From assembly GCF_014203115.1 (NCBI RefSeq), contig NZ_JACHIJ010000002.1:806001-870000 (forward strand): DNA of 64,000 nucleotides, read 5' to 3'. Position numbers and translations under genes: made by a program. Under the pieces are notes generated by a model. That model worked only from the letters and a program-made list of their open reading frames with translations, ran no database searches and was not told the DNA's origin. How positions within the stretch are numbered: the stretch's first letter is position 1; the number at the start of each line of letters is the position of its first letter. Positions 1 to 7,387 of this stretch are shown here, one piece after another. This DNA comes from Afipia massiliensis (GTDB lineage Bacteria; Pseudomonadota; Alphaproteobacteria; Rhizobiales; Xanthobacteraceae).

Positions 1-142
1 CCGACCTGTCGCCGTCCTGGGCATGAGCCATCAGGATCGCCCAGTCGGAGTCGCGGGCGGCGGGCTCGCGGGCGGCCGGCGCAGCGTCGCCTTCGCTTCC
101 GACGAGCCTGAGCCGCGGAGGACGACCGTTTCGCTCGGTCAT
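1..142 (-). CDS. ECF RNA polymerase sigma factor, N-terminal part (cut by window edge)
   Basis: The minus strand reads from an ATG at 142 to the window edge and gives about 47 residues. After a basic, low-complexity lead comes DWAILMAHAQDGDR, the usual opening of region 2 in small ECF sigma factors of alphaproteobacteria. The ATG overlaps the stop of the DoxX gene (ATGA), so it is translated as the last visible gene of the bufferin operon. In Caulobacter a SigF-type ECF factor governs bufferin operons, which makes this the natural candidate for the five shared promoters in the first 9 kb. Regions 4 and any anti-sigma partner lie outside the window, so the class is inferred from few residues. 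Confidence 0.7.
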   Translation of the reverse strand, partial: MTERNGRPPRLRLVGSEGDAAPAAREPAARDSDWAILMAHAQDGDRS

Positions 143-648
143 GGACGGCCTCCGTCAGGGACCCTGCGCCGCCAAAGCGATGCGGCGAGATGATCGAGCG
201 AAAGCTTGCCGGGACCGAGCGCCATGAGGGCGACGGCGAGCGCCGCCCACGGCAAATGGAAATTCGCCCAACCCTCCGGCACGACGAGTTGGATCACCCC
301 CGTCATGACCAGGAGCGCAAGCGCGCTGAAGCGCGTCGCGCCCCCCAGGATCAGCAAGACCGGCAATACGATCTCCGCGATGCCGTCGAAGTACGCGAAC
401 GCGGCGGGAAAAGGAAAATCGTACGCGTGTCCGAAGATGTGCAGCTTGAACTCGTCTTCGAAAAGGAACGACGCCGCCGGCGACAGGGACAGGAAGCCGT
501 CCCACTTCGTCAATCCGGATTTGAAAAACGGCAGTGCCAAAGCGACGCGCAGCAACGGCGGCGCCACGACGAGGGCGACCTGCGCGAGGCGTTCCGTCGC
601 CCCACGCACGACGTCCTCGACGGTAGAGATTGTCGCGAGCGAACTCAT
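139..648 (-). CDS. DoxX family membrane protein of the bufferin operon (GigD-like)
   Basis: A 169-residue inner-membrane protein of the DoxX family with about four hydrophobic segments. The first follows LPFFKSGLTKWDGF, a typical DoxX motif after helix 1; others fall near residues 85-105, 105-125 and 130-150. The ATG overlaps the stop of the DUF2063 gene (ATGA), so the two are translationally coupled. DoxX members commonly end DUF2282-DUF692-DUF2063 operons (gigABCD/buf clusters), where their role is not settled; a redox or quinone-linked function is only a guess. Family assignment is firm, function is not. Confidence 0.85.
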   Translation of the reverse strand: MSSLATISTVEDVVRGATERLAQVALVVAPPLLRVALALPFFKSGLTKWDGFLSLSPAASFLFEDEFKLHIFGHAYDFPFPAAFAYFDGIAEIVLPVLLILGGATRFSALALLVMTGVIQLVVPEGWANFHLPWAALAVALMALGPGKLSLDHLAASLWRRRVPDGGRP

Positions 649-1433
649 GGCTTCAGCGGCTCCCGTGCGGTCTCGAAGCCGATCACCGCGCCGACCTGGA
701 TGATATCCGTCAAGTTCGCCGCCAGGTCGAAGCCCGGGTCGGCGACGAGCGCTTGTTCGAACGCGGCCAGCACCGACCTTCCGGATGCGAGCGCGTGGAT
801 GAACTCCGGACTACCGTCCGGAATCGATCGGACCTCCACGTCGGCGTCAGGCCGGACAACGAGCGCGTTTTCGCCGCCGGCCGCCAAATCGACCGGACCG
901 GGAACGCCGCCCTCGACGTTCATCTGCCAGATCGTCAGTGCCGGAAAGCGCGAGCGGACGACCCGGACGGACGGATGCAGCACAAGACTCATGGCGGGAA
1001 GCCGGTCCGGATCGATCTCGGCAAACGCCGAAGGACCGACCGGCGTGGACTCGGCCGAATGGTAAGCCTCGATCCAGGCCCTCTCGATACGCGCCACGTC
1101 GGCCAGATAAGGCAACACGGAGGCGGGTTCGACCTGGTCGATGAAATCGGGTAGGCCCGCGCCATAGTCGAAGAGCATCGGCGACCGGGGCAAATCGCCG
1201 ACGACGAAGGCGCGGGCCAAGGCGAGGAAGAATTCCGATCCGACGATGCAATGCACGGCGGGGTAAGCATCCCGCAGTGTCTGCGTCAGGCCGACTATCA
1301 CGTTGTTGCGGTAGACGGCGAAACGCCTCGAGCTCGGTTTGCCGTCCGGCCCGACCACGCCTGCCGGCGCCGGAAGCGCGGGATCGATCAACGCGGCCGC
1401 GAAGCCGCGCTGCAGTTCAGCAAGCGACGGCAT
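645..1433 (-). CDS. bufC1: DUF2063 protein, bufferin maturation partner (BufC/GigC-like)
   Basis: The start is placed at 1433 ([11 protein letters not shown]), 30 codons inside the longest open frame, because this is where similarity to the family begins; it gives 262 residues and overlaps the DUF692 gene by 17 bases. The N-terminal DUF2063 domain (about residues 5-95) shows the family features [20 protein letters not shown] and the acidic/aromatic run [14 protein letters not shown]. The C-terminal half resembles the second domain of MbnC/BufC-type proteins. In known systems this protein binds the DUF692 iron enzyme and presents the precursor peptide. Cytoplasmic; no signal peptide. Confidence 0.87.
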   Translation of the reverse strand: MPSLAELQRGFAAALIDPALPAPAGVVGPDGKPSSRRFAVYRNNVIVGLTQTLRDAYPAVHCIVGSEFFLALARAFVVGDLPRSPMLFDYGAGLPDFIDQVEPASVLPYLADVARIERAWIEAYHSAESTPVGPSAFAEIDPDRLPAMSLVLHPSVRVVRSRFPALTIWQMNVEGGVPGPVDLAAGGENALVVRPDADVEVRSIPDGSPEFIHALASGRSVLAAFEQALVADPGFDLAANLTDIIQVGAVIGFETAREPLKP

Positions 1434-2304
1434 GGCGTGGCCTCTCCGGCCGGTTTGCGAACATGATCGCCTCGGCCCGCTTCGCTTCCGCGGCGAGCGT
1501 CGACCAGGCGGGCACTTGTGCATCCCACTCGATCAGCGTGGGCACCGGACCAACGAGCCGCACCGCGAGTTCGTAGAGATACCAGACGGCATCCTCGACC
1601 GGGCGATCGTGAGTATCGATGAGAAGCGGCCTGCCGGTCTCGTCGGCCTGTCGGTCGTTTCCGGCGAGGTGGATCTCCTTCACACTGGCGAGCGGATAGC
1701 CTTCGATGTAGGCAACTGGATCCCATTGCTGATTGGTCGATGTGACAAAGACGTTGTTAACGTCGAGCAGCAAGCCGCAGCCGCTGCGCTTAGCCACTTC
1801 GGCGATGAAATCGGTCTCCGCGTAGGTGCTCTCGGCGAACGCGACGTAGGTCGACGGATTCTCCAGAAGCATCTGACAGCCGAGGGCCGTCTGGACCTGG
1901 TCGATATGCTCGACGACACGCTGGAGCGTCTCGGACGTGTACGGCACAGGAAGCAGGTCGTTCAGGAAACCGGCGTCGTGCGTCGACCACGCCAGATGTT
2001 CGGAAAATAGACCGGGTCTATAACGCTGCCGGAGCAGTCTCAGCCGCGCGATATGATCCTTGTCCAGCGGACGGTCCGCTCCGATCGACAATCCGACGCC
2101 ATGAAGGGACAAGGGGTAGCGCTCCCGGATCGCCGAAAGATAGCGGTGCGGCGGACCGCCCGCGCCCATGTAATTCTCCGCATGCACCTCGAAGAAGCCG
2201 ATGTCGGGCGCCGTATCGATGATCGTGCGGTAGTGCTCGGCCTTAAGGCCGACGCCGGCACGCGCCGGTATGCGATCTTCTGGTGACGACGAGTGAAAGC
2301 GCAT
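1417..2304 (-). CDS. bufB1: DUF692 multinuclear non-haem iron oxidase (BufB/GigB-like)
   Basis: A 295-residue TIM-barrel enzyme of the DUF692/MNIO family, the normal size. Family motifs in order: [76 protein letters not shown] and LIEWDAQVP. The His, Asp and Glu residues in these motifs supply the iron ligands in characterised members. Relatives modify cysteines of a precursor peptide; for bufferins the products are thiooxazoles that bind copper. The gene follows the DUF2282 precursor gene after 49 bases containing a hairpin and overlaps bufC. Substrate assignment to the neighbouring precursor is inferred from the operon. Confidence 0.93.
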   Translation of the reverse strand: MRFHSSSPEDRIPARAGVGLKAEHYRTIIDTAPDIGFFEVHAENYMGAGGPPHRYLSAIRERYPLSLHGVGLSIGADRPLDKDHIARLRLLRQRYRPGLFSEHLAWSTHDAGFLNDLLPVPYTSETLQRVVEHIDQVQTALGCQMLLENPSTYVAFAESTYAETDFIAEVAKRSGCGLLLDVNNVFVTSTNQQWDPVAYIEGYPLASVKEIHLAGNDRQADETGRPLLIDTHDRPVEDAVWYLYELAVRLVGPVPTLIEWDAQVPAWSTLAAEAKRAEAIMFANRPERPRHAVAC

Positions 2305-2322
2305 GGCGATCTCGATTATTGA

Positions 2323-2345
2323 GGGCGGGCCATGGCGGCCCGCCC
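2323..2345 (-). terminator. intercistronic hairpin between the bufferin precursor and its enzyme gene
   Basis: A perfect GC-rich inverted repeat (GGGCGGGCC, short loop, GGCCCGCCC) lies in the 49-base gap after the precursor stop. It is followed on the minus strand by an AT-richer stretch (TCAATAATC) but no clean T run. It could act as a leaky terminator or an mRNA-stabilising stem that lets the peptide be made in excess over the enzymes, a common arrangement in modified-peptide operons. Confidence 0.55.
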
Positions 2346-2353
2346 GGGATTCG

Positions 2354-2695
2354 TCAGGCCTTCGGGGTGAGGCTTCCGGCGCCCTTCGGCGTGTTCATGG
2401 TCGTGCAGGTGCCCTTGGGCTCGAGCTTGAACGCGTTGCCCTGATAGTCGATTGTGCTAGTTCCGGCGCAGGTCGTGCCGGCTCCGGCGTAGCAGTCGTT
2501 TTGGCCCTTGAGCGCCACGCCGAAGCACTTCTCCATTTTGCCGCCCTCCATCGCCTTCATGGTCTGGGCCTGCTTCTCCTTCATCATCTTTTCCATGTCG
2601 GCCTTGCTTTGCGCGGTGGCCGATGTGGCGGCGAGCGTTCCGACGGCGACGGCGAACGCGCCGGCGACCATTGCATTGAGCGTGCGATTGGACAT
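2354..2695 (-). CDS. bufA1: DUF2282 bufferin-type precursor peptide (BufA1/GigA-like)
   Basis: The start at 2695 is chosen over an ATG 39 bases upstream because GGAGGA stands just before it and the signal peptide begins here ([19 protein letters not shown], cleavage probably after ATAQ), giving 113 residues. A Lys/Met-rich helix follows, then four cysteines in the contexts KCFG, NDCYAG, TTCAG and GTCTTM. This matches DUF2282 bufferins, where two cysteines are converted to thiooxazoles by the DUF692 enzyme and the exported product binds copper in the periplasm. First gene of the operon, with a SigF-like promoter about 80 bases upstream. Confidence 0.9.
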   Translation of the reverse strand: MSNRTLNAMVAGAFAVAVGTLAATSATAQSKADMEKMMKEKQAQTMKAMEGGKMEKCFGVALKGQNDCYAGAGTTCAGTSTIDYQGNAFKLEPKGTCTTMNTPKGAGSLTPKA

Positions 2696-2774
2696 TCGAG
2701 TTCCTCCGGGTTCGGGCGACTTTGCGAAGTGCATGGTCGCTGGTCCGACGGGGTGATCTTCCCGTCTGTATCGA

Positions 2775-2801
2775 TATTCGTGGCAGCGCCCGAAAGGTTA
2801 C
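2775..2801 (-). promoter_or_regulatory. SigF-like ECF promoter of the bufferin operon
   Basis: On the minus strand GTAACC (2796-2801) and CGAATA (2775-2780) are separated by 15 bases. The -35 box is followed by TTTC, as at two other sites in this window. It points at the bufferin precursor start 80 bases downstream. The repeat of the same two boxes before five transcription units makes it convincing as a promoter; the sigma factor is inferred. Confidence 0.75.
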
Positions 2802-2821
2802 CTCCGCGGACGCGCGCGGCG

Positions 2822-3562
2822 TCACCCACCGCCTTCCAACCGTGCGTCGAGCCACACGATGTGCGCCTCGAGCGAGATATCCATCGAGGACGTGATTTCG
2901 AGACGCCGATCCTCGAAGACGTTGCAGTCGGAATGCGCCGCACGCCAACGATCGACCGCGGCGTCGCGTTTGTGGAGAAGCCGCTCGATCTGCGGTCTGA
3001 ACAGAACCAGCATCGAAGTGATCCAGCGGTCGAGGGGGCGCGCCCCGCCGACGGCAAATCCATCGAGCATCGCGATCACGTCGCCCGCGCAGTACCACGT
3101 CTCCGCCGTCACCCAGCGGTTCGTGGTGAACAGTCGCTCCGGCATGCCCGTCGGCGTCATCGAGATCGCAACGAGATGGGACATCGCAGTGCCATCTTCT
3201 GCGGATCGTGAGCTGTAGCCATCGAGTTTCGCCGGAACAACGCCAGGCGGCATTCCCGCCGCGCCCATAAACGCGTGGAAGTGGGCATAGTCGGGTCGCT
3301 CCCGGTCGTCCAGGGCGTGCGCGTGGAAGAAGAATTGGGAATGAGTATCCGGATCGCGCACGTCGTCGCGTGGATAGTGTTCCCACTCAACGAACTCCTC
3401 GCTACCGCGCAGGGCCTCCACGACCAGGTTGCTCCCGCTTTCGTGAAGCTCGCGCATGCAATCGACGACGGTCTCCGCTGCGGTCGCCATGCGCGACAGC
3501 ATCTCCGGCGAAAGGATCGGCGCCTCGTCAGCAAAAGGTACCTTCGCCTGTCGAACGATCAT
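2822..3562 (-). CDS. conserved cytoplasmic protein of unknown function
   Basis: A 246-residue soluble protein without signal peptide or membrane segment. It contains FVEWEHYPRDDVRDPDTHSQ, HAHALDDRERPDYAHFHAFM and a late GDVIAMLDGFAVGGARPLDRWI segment. The His/Asp/Tyr-rich stretch near residues 65-95 could hold a metal or active site. I connect it only loosely with a DUF6969-type family from memory. It follows the NPC-repeat peptide gene by 115 bases in the same direction, so it probably belongs to the thioredoxin-CcdA-peptide operon and the metal/redox response. A role in maturing or handling the repeat peptide is possible but unsupported. Confidence 0.7.
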   Translation of the reverse strand: MIVRQAKVPFADEAPILSPEMLSRMATAAETVVDCMRELHESGSNLVVEALRGSEEFVEWEHYPRDDVRDPDTHSQFFFHAHALDDRERPDYAHFHAFMGAAGMPPGVVPAKLDGYSSRSAEDGTAMSHLVAISMTPTGMPERLFTTNRWVTAETWYCAGDVIAMLDGFAVGGARPLDRWITSMLVLFRPQIERLLHKRDAAVDRWRAAHSDCNVFEDRRLEITSSMDISLEAHIVWLDARLEGGG

Positions 3563-3677
3563 GATGAACCTTGAAAGCCTGAATGGCCGAAGACGGCGTC
3601 ATCTCGCGATGCCCGCCGCCTTCTCCATTCGATCCTGCAACATCGCTGAACGAGATACGTCAACGAACCCGCGTTCG

Positions 3678-3926
3678 TTACTTCCTGGCGGCGCAAGGGT
3701 TTCCCTTCGGCGCGCACGGATTCCCCTTCGGCGCGCACGGATTCCCCTTCGCCGCGCACGGATTGGCGGCTTTTTTGGCCTTCGGCCCACACGGATTGGA
3801 CGACTTCGTCTTGGGCGCGCAGGGGTTCGCCCCCTGGGCCGCCGCCGGGACCGGTGTCGACGCAATCATGCCGCCGACGGCAGCGATCGATCCCAGGGTC
3901 TGTAGTGTCTTCTTCAGCGTAGGCAT
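3678..3926 (-). CDS. secreted cysteine-repeat peptide (NPCAPKG repeats)
   Basis: An 82-residue protein with a signal peptide (residues 1 to about 31, ending VPAAAQ) and a mature part made almost only of Asn-Pro-Cys units: six NPC motifs, the last four spaced exactly seven residues apart in NPC-A-(A/P)-K-G form. The mature peptide is rich in Lys, Pro and Cys and has no other apparent domain. It sits 33 bases after ccdA and downstream of a thioredoxin in one operon driven by a SigF-like promoter, so the cysteines are likely redox-managed or metal-binding. It is not a DUF2282 bufferin and lacks the EGKCG repeats of other DUF692 substrates. A secreted metal buffer or modified peptide is inferred. 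Confidence 0.8.
   Translation of the reverse strand: MPTLKKTLQTLGSIAAVGGMIASTPVPAAAQGANPCAPKTKSSNPCGPKAKKAANPCAAKGNPCAPKGNPCAPKGNPCAARK
3687..3764. repeat. 21-bp tandem repeat encoding NPC-A-x-K-G
   Basis: Three 21-base units (3702-3722, 3723-3743, 3744-3764) differ at few positions and a partial fourth lies at 3687-3701. Each encodes one seven-residue NPC unit of the peptide on the minus strand. The near identity at DNA level suggests recent expansion by slippage and possible copy-number variation between strains. Confidence 0.85.
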
Positions 3927-3959
3927 GCGTTTTCTCCTCGGGTTGAAAATCGACGGGCG

Positions 3960-4679
3960 TCACAGACGCGTCGTCACGTTCACCAGCCATTCCGGCATGG
4001 CGTTCGTCAGGGAGGTCTCGACGACCTTGTCGAGACCCGTGAGCACGAAGAGCCCGATGCCGAAGAAGGCGGCCCCCATGAGCGGTTTGCCGATGCGGGA
4101 GACGCGCGCCATCCAGTCCCGCCGCACCATGATCGCCTGGCGCGAACCGTAAGCGAGCGCGAGGATCGGCGTCGCCGCACCGAGCGCGAAGGCCACCATG
4201 GTCGACGCCGCCCTCCCGAGATCGTCGCCTTGCGTTGCGAGACCGATCGCGGCGCCGAGCGTCGGCCCCGAGCACGGCGACCAGATCACGCCGAGCACGG
4301 CGCCCAGCGCGAACTGCCCCCAGATGCCGGACGGCTGTAGCCGGTCGAGCAGAACTTGGCCCCTGCCGGCGATCGGAGACGCGATGGAGGCCACCTTGCC
4401 CTGCAGCGCCGGCACCAGAAGGACCACGCCGGCCGCGCCCATCAGGGCCGCGACGGCGAGCCGTAGCGTCTCCGGATCAATACCGATGTTGAAGCCGACC
4501 GAGGCGAGCGCAATCCCCACTGCGGCGAACGAAACCGCCAGCCCCGCGGCAAGCGCGACTGGACCCCACAGATGCCGCTCGAGCGCGCCGAACAACACGA
4601 TCGGAAGGATCGGAAGCACGCAAGGCGAGAGCGTCGACAGCGCGCCGGCGGCGTAGCCCAACGCTAGATTTGCGGACAC
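3960..4679 (-). CDS. ccdA: CcdA/DsbD-type transmembrane thiol electron carrier
   Basis: A 239-residue polytopic inner-membrane protein with six or more hydrophobic helices. It has the two CcdA cysteine motifs: STLSPCVLPILP in helix 1 (Cys near residue 19) and GVIWSPCSGPTLG near residue 135. Such proteins move reducing power from cytoplasmic thioredoxin to periplasmic thiol proteins. It starts at GTG one base after the stop of the periplasmic thioredoxin gene, its probable partner, and precedes the Cys-repeat peptide. In this operon it more likely keeps secreted cysteines reduced than serves cytochrome c maturation, since no ccm genes are nearby. Confidence 0.92.
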   Translation of the reverse strand: MSANLALGYAAGALSTLSPCVLPILPIVLFGALERHLWGPVALAAGLAVSFAAVGIALASVGFNIGIDPETLRLAVAALMGAAGVVLLVPALQGKVASIASPIAGRGQVLLDRLQPSGIWGQFALGAVLGVIWSPCSGPTLGAAIGLATQGDDLGRAASTMVAFALGAATPILALAYGSRQAIMVRRDWMARVSRIGKPLMGAAFFGIGLFVLTGLDKVVETSLTNAMPEWLVNVTTRL

Positions 4680-4680
4680 C

Positions 4681-5061
4681 TCAAAAGGCCTTCGCCACCA
4701 GCGAACGAAGCGAGCCAGGATCGGTCTCGCCGGTGGATCGAGCGACCTCCTTCTGCCCCTTAAACACGATCAGCGTGCTCTGCTGCGTAACGCGAAACTG
4801 CCGCAGCACGTCCTTCGCGGTGTCGAAATCGACATCGTACACGACGAGATCCGGACGTTCCTTCTCGATCGCCTGCACAATCGGCTTCTGCTGCTTGCAG
4901 GTCGGGCACCACGGCGCGGTGACGTCAACGAGGACCGACTTGCCGGCGGCCTGAGAGGCCTGGAAGGCCTTGGCGTCGAAAGGCTCTCCGGCGTTCACGA
5001 GCGAGGGCATCGCGACAACCGCGGCGAACAGGATAGCCTTGCAAAGGACGTTCGAGGACAT
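4681..5061 (-). CDS. periplasmic thioredoxin-fold protein
   Basis: A 126-residue protein with signal peptide (cleavage near VNAGEP) and one thioredoxin domain. The active site is APWCPTCKQQ (Cys near residues 52 and 55) and the cis-Pro region is QSTLIVFKGQKEV. It resembles the DsbD C-terminal (gamma) domain and other WCxxC partners of CcdA. First gene of the operon thioredoxin-ccdA-NPC peptide-unknown protein; an AAGGAGAACC ribosome site precedes the ATG, and a SigF-like promoter lies about 45 bases upstream. Probably passes electrons from CcdA to cysteine-rich exported targets, the NPC peptide being the obvious candidate. Confidence 0.92.
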   Translation of the reverse strand: MSSNVLCKAILFAAVVAMPSLVNAGEPFDAKAFQASQAAGKSVLVDVTAPWCPTCKQQKPIVQAIEKERPDLVVYDVDFDTAKDVLRQFRVTQQSTLIVFKGQKEVARSTGETDPGSLRSLVAKAF

Positions 5062-5102
5062 GAGGTGGGTTCTCCTTGGGCGTTGAGACGTCTCGACGCC
5101 AA

Positions 5103-5129
5103 GGTTCGCCGGCCACGAAGAAAGGTTAC
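5103..5129 (-). promoter_or_regulatory. SigF-like ECF promoter of the thioredoxin-CcdA-NPC operon
   Basis: On the minus strand GTAACC (5124-5129), 15 bases, CGAACC (5103-5108). The -35 box is followed by TTTC exactly as at the bufferin promoter. The thioredoxin ATG is about 40 bases downstream of the -10 box. Confidence 0.75.
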
Positions 5130-5215
5130 GCGGGAGTCGGAAAAATATCGGACGTGCCTGTGCGCGTGTCTCGAACTATGGTCGCCATCGGGGCCATCAC
5201 TGAAAGGACACCGAA

Positions 5216-5776
5216 TTGAGCGATCTCGTTCCCCTCGTGCCGCGCCAAGCCGTGCCAGCGCTGCGCGTCGATCTCGCCGGCGGCGGACAATTCGATCTCG
5301 CATCTGAAAAGCCGGCCAACTTTACGCTGCTCGTCTTCTATCGCGGCCTTCATTGCCCGATCTGCAAGATGCAGTTGAAGGACCTCGAGTCCAAGCTCGA
5401 CGAGTTCGAGAAGCGCGGCGTCTCGGTCGTGGCGCTATCGACCGACGACAAGGAGCGGGCGGAGCAGACCCTGCAGACGTGGGGATTGTCGCGGCTGCGT
5501 ATCGGCTACGGAGTTTCCCTCGACGCGGCCCGCCACTGGGGGCTCTACGTATCGTCGGGGCGCGGAAAGACCTCGGCCGGCGTCGATGAGCCCGCGCTGT
5601 TTTCGGAGCCTGCCATCTACCTGGTGAAGCCGGACGGCACCCTTTACTTTGGCAGCGTGCAGACCATGCCGTTCGCGAGGCCGCATTTCTCGGACATCCT
5701 GACGGCGATCGATTTCGTCGTGAAGAACAATTATCCCGCTCGCGGCGAAGTGGCGGACCTCCGTAAGACAGCGTAG
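5216..5776 (+). CDS. peroxiredoxin-like (AhpC/TSA) protein
   Basis: A 186-residue cytoplasmic thioredoxin-fold protein of the AhpC/TSA superfamily. The active-site segment is FYRGLHCPICKMQL (Cys near residues 48 and 51), followed by ALSTDDKERAEQT and a C-terminal beta-strand region KPDGTLYFGSVQTMPFA. The Cys-Pro-Ile-Cys arrangement is that of the redoxin-like peroxidase group rather than classical 2-Cys AhpC. The start is TTG at 5216 with AAAGGA a few bases upstream; no better ATG is available. It is divergent from the thioredoxin operon. I found no copy of the shared promoter in its own direction, so it may be controlled separately. Confidence 0.85.
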   Translation: MSDLVPLVPRQAVPALRVDLAGGGQFDLASEKPANFTLLVFYRGLHCPICKMQLKDLESKLDEFEKRGVSVVALSTDDKERAEQTLQTWGLSRLRIGYGVSLDAARHWGLYVSSGRGKTSAGVDEPALFSEPAIYLVKPDGTLYFGSVQTMPFARPHFSDILTAIDFVVKNNYPARGEVADLRKTA

Positions 5777-5790
5777 CGGGTCGCCAGCTC

Positions 5791-6381
5791 TTACGTTCTG
5801 CTCAGATAGGCGATGAGGTCGTCCGCCGCTGCGGACGACCAGTCCGCATCGCCCGGTATGTAGCCGACGACCGCGCCTGAGCTCGAGACGGCGTAGGTGA
5901 TCGGCATGCCGTAGAGCGCGAACGGCGCCTTCTTGGCGTTGTCGCGGTCCGAGTACGCCACGTACCCGTTGGGATCGAGAAAGATCGGAAGCGCCTTCAG
6001 ATCGAGCGACTTCACGAAGCGCGCGACCGTTTCGCGCGGACCGCGGTCTTCCGAAATCGCGACGACATGCACCCTACCCCGCCAGGCGTTTCGATACAGC
6101 CTGTCGAGAGCGGGCAACTCCATGCGGCAGGCAGCGCACCACGATGCCCAGAAGTTCACGAGGAGTGGCTTGCCGAGCAGCGACGATAGGTCGGTCGTGC
6201 CACCACCGAGACGGAATAGCCTGACCGACGGCAGCTGCTCTCGAGGGCGGACGATGGTGAACTGGTATCTTCCGGATTCGAAATTGGGAACGTCGTCTTC
6301 GACCGCGGCGGCCTCGCCCGACGCGAGTCCGGCGGCCATGCTGGCCAACGCGCGCAGCAGGAGCGTGCGACGCGACGGCAT
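5791..6381 (-). CDS. exported TlpA/ResA-like thiol-disulfide protein
   Basis: The start is placed at 6381 (MPSRRTLLLRALASMA); the open frame runs 1 kb further upstream only because it lacks stops. The 196-residue product has a twin-arginine-like leader (SRRTLLLRA) ending near GEAAA, then a TlpA/AlkyI-redox domain with NFWASWCAACRMELPALDRL (WCAAC near residues 82-86), a SEDRG..FVKSL segment and a late YGMPITYAVSSSG strand containing the cis-Pro. Likely a periplasmic reductase. Second gene after the 109-residue protein, separated by 38 bases and under the same SigF-like promoter. Confidence 0.88.
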   Translation of the reverse strand: MPSRRTLLLRALASMAAGLASGEAAAVEDDVPNFESGRYQFTIVRPREQLPSVRLFRLGGGTTDLSSLLGKPLLVNFWASWCAACRMELPALDRLYRNAWRGRVHVVAISEDRGPRETVARFVKSLDLKALPIFLDPNGYVAYSDRDNAKKAPFALYGMPITYAVSSSGAVVGYIPGDADWSSAAADDLIAYLSRT

Positions 6382-6419
6382 CCGCGCCGCACCTGGACCG
6401 GCGCCGGTGCCCTCCTGCT

Positions 6420-6749
6420 TCAAGCGATCTCCTGTACCGATAACGCCGGCGACGATTGAGGGACGGCCGGTCGGAACGCGATTAAAAAGAACAGCGGATT
6501 GGGCAGCCAGTACAACCATCCAATCGACGGTTCGCGGGTCCCGTCTGGAAGACGCAGGTCGAGCCACACGTACAGGAACTTGTAGACGCAGAACCCGGGA
6601 ATCCAATTCGGCTTTAGCCGCGAAGTCTTCAGGTACTTCCGCGCGATGTAGTAGTTGCCCTCGAAAGGTGTGATTCCGAAGAATCCGATCGGCCCCTCCG
6701 CGATGACCTCGCCGCTCGCTCGATGCGTGATCCGGACGTGGCGCAACAT
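6420..6749 (-). CDS. small protein of unknown function with an aromatic hydrophobic tail
   Basis: A 109-residue protein starting MLRHVRITHRASGEVIAEG, then PFEGNYYIARKYLK and a Trp/Tyr/Phe-rich segment (residues about 55-95) that includes GWLYWLPNPLFFLIAF, enough for membrane association. The pattern of a short beta start and NYYI motif recalls DUF427 proteins, but the match is weak and from memory. It is the first gene of a two-gene unit with the TlpA-like protein and has a SigF-like promoter about 35 bases before the ATG, so it is probably part of the same stress response. Confidence 0.7.
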   Translation of the reverse strand: MLRHVRITHRASGEVIAEGPIGFFGITPFEGNYYIARKYLKTSRLKPNWIPGFCVYKFLYVWLDLRLPDGTREPSIGWLYWLPNPLFFLIAFRPAVPQSSPALSVQEIA

Positions 6750-6780
6750 GCTCCGACTTTCCGTACGATACCTGCGGATT

Positions 6781-6807
6781 GGTTCGCCGCATCCTGCGAA
6801 AGGTTAC
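6781..6807 (-). promoter_or_regulatory. SigF-like ECF promoter, leftward
   Basis: On the minus strand GTAACC (6802-6807), 15 bases, CGAACC (6781-6786); TTTC follows the -35 box. It drives the unknown protein and the TlpA-like gene. It is back-to-back with a rightward copy 25 bases away. Confidence 0.75.
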
Positions 6808-6831
6808 CTGCCGTCGCGCGCGAAGTGTGGC

Positions 6832-6859
6832 GTAACCATCTCGCCCCTCCCGTCGAACG
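6832..6859 (+). promoter_or_regulatory. SigF-like ECF promoter, rightward
   Basis: GTAACC (6832-6837), 16 bases, CGAACG (6854-6859) on the plus strand, 45 bases before the DUF6789 ATG. Together with the leftward copy it forms a divergent promoter pair. Confidence 0.72.
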
Positions 6860-6903
6860 GTGCGGTGACGGTTCGTCGCCGACGGACAGATGGAGGAGAT
6901 GCG

Positions 6904-7362
6904 ATGACGACAGGAAATTGGATGAAAGGAATGGTGGCAGGCTTCGTAGCCACCGTCGTTCTTTCTGGCCTCATGGCGATAAAGGCGATGATGGGCGTGA
7001 TGCCCGAGCTCAACCCGATCAAGATGGTCGCCGACATGCTCGGTGCATCGCCGGCCGTAGGCTGGGCGATGCACTCCATGATCGGAACAGTGCTTTGGGG
7101 CACGCTGTTCGCGTGGCTGAACACTAGCCTCCCCGGCGAGAGCCACTGGCTGAGAGGCATCGTGTTCGCCGTCGGTGCCTGGCTCATCATGATGGTCGCG
7201 ATAATGCCGATGGCCGGCGCCGGCTTCTTCGGATCCCATCTCGGGATGATGGCACCGGTCATGACCTTGATGTTGCATATCGTATTCGGCTTCGTTCTCG
7301 GCGCCGTCTATGTGCTCGAGCGGCCGGAAGATACCAGTGCCCTGCAGGGCGCGCGCACCTGA
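6904..7362 (+). CDS. DUF6789 family inner-membrane protein
   Basis: The start at 6904 is supported by GGAGGAG directly upstream; the frame is open further 5' without coding signs. The 152-residue product has four hydrophobic helices (about residues 7-30, 48-68, 80-102, 112-140). It shows the family pattern: MKGMVAGFVATVVLSGLM, MMGVMPELNPIKMV, MHSMIGTVLWGTLFAW and MPMAGAGFFG. The many methionines facing the membrane could be metal ligands, which would suit a copper or gold response, but this is inference. It leads a unit with the GDCCVxC mini-protein and the broken dehalogenase. Confidence 0.85.
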   Translation: MTTGNWMKGMVAGFVATVVLSGLMAIKAMMGVMPELNPIKMVADMLGASPAVGWAMHSMIGTVLWGTLFAWLNTSLPGESHWLRGIVFAVGAWLIMMVAIMPMAGAGFFGSHLGMMAPVMTLMLHIVFGFVLGAVYVLERPEDTSALQGART

Positions 7363-7387
7363 AACGCGGATCGAGTAAGCAGCAAAC

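Noticed and set aside
190-1154. Long plus-strand frames opposite the bufferin genes
   Set aside because: Arg/Gly-rich translations without motifs; they mirror well-supported minus-strand genes in GC-rich DNA.
5150-5215. SigF-like promoter for the peroxiredoxin gene
   Set aside because: A CGAAC lies at 5172, but no GTAAC core is present 15-16 bases upstream of it.
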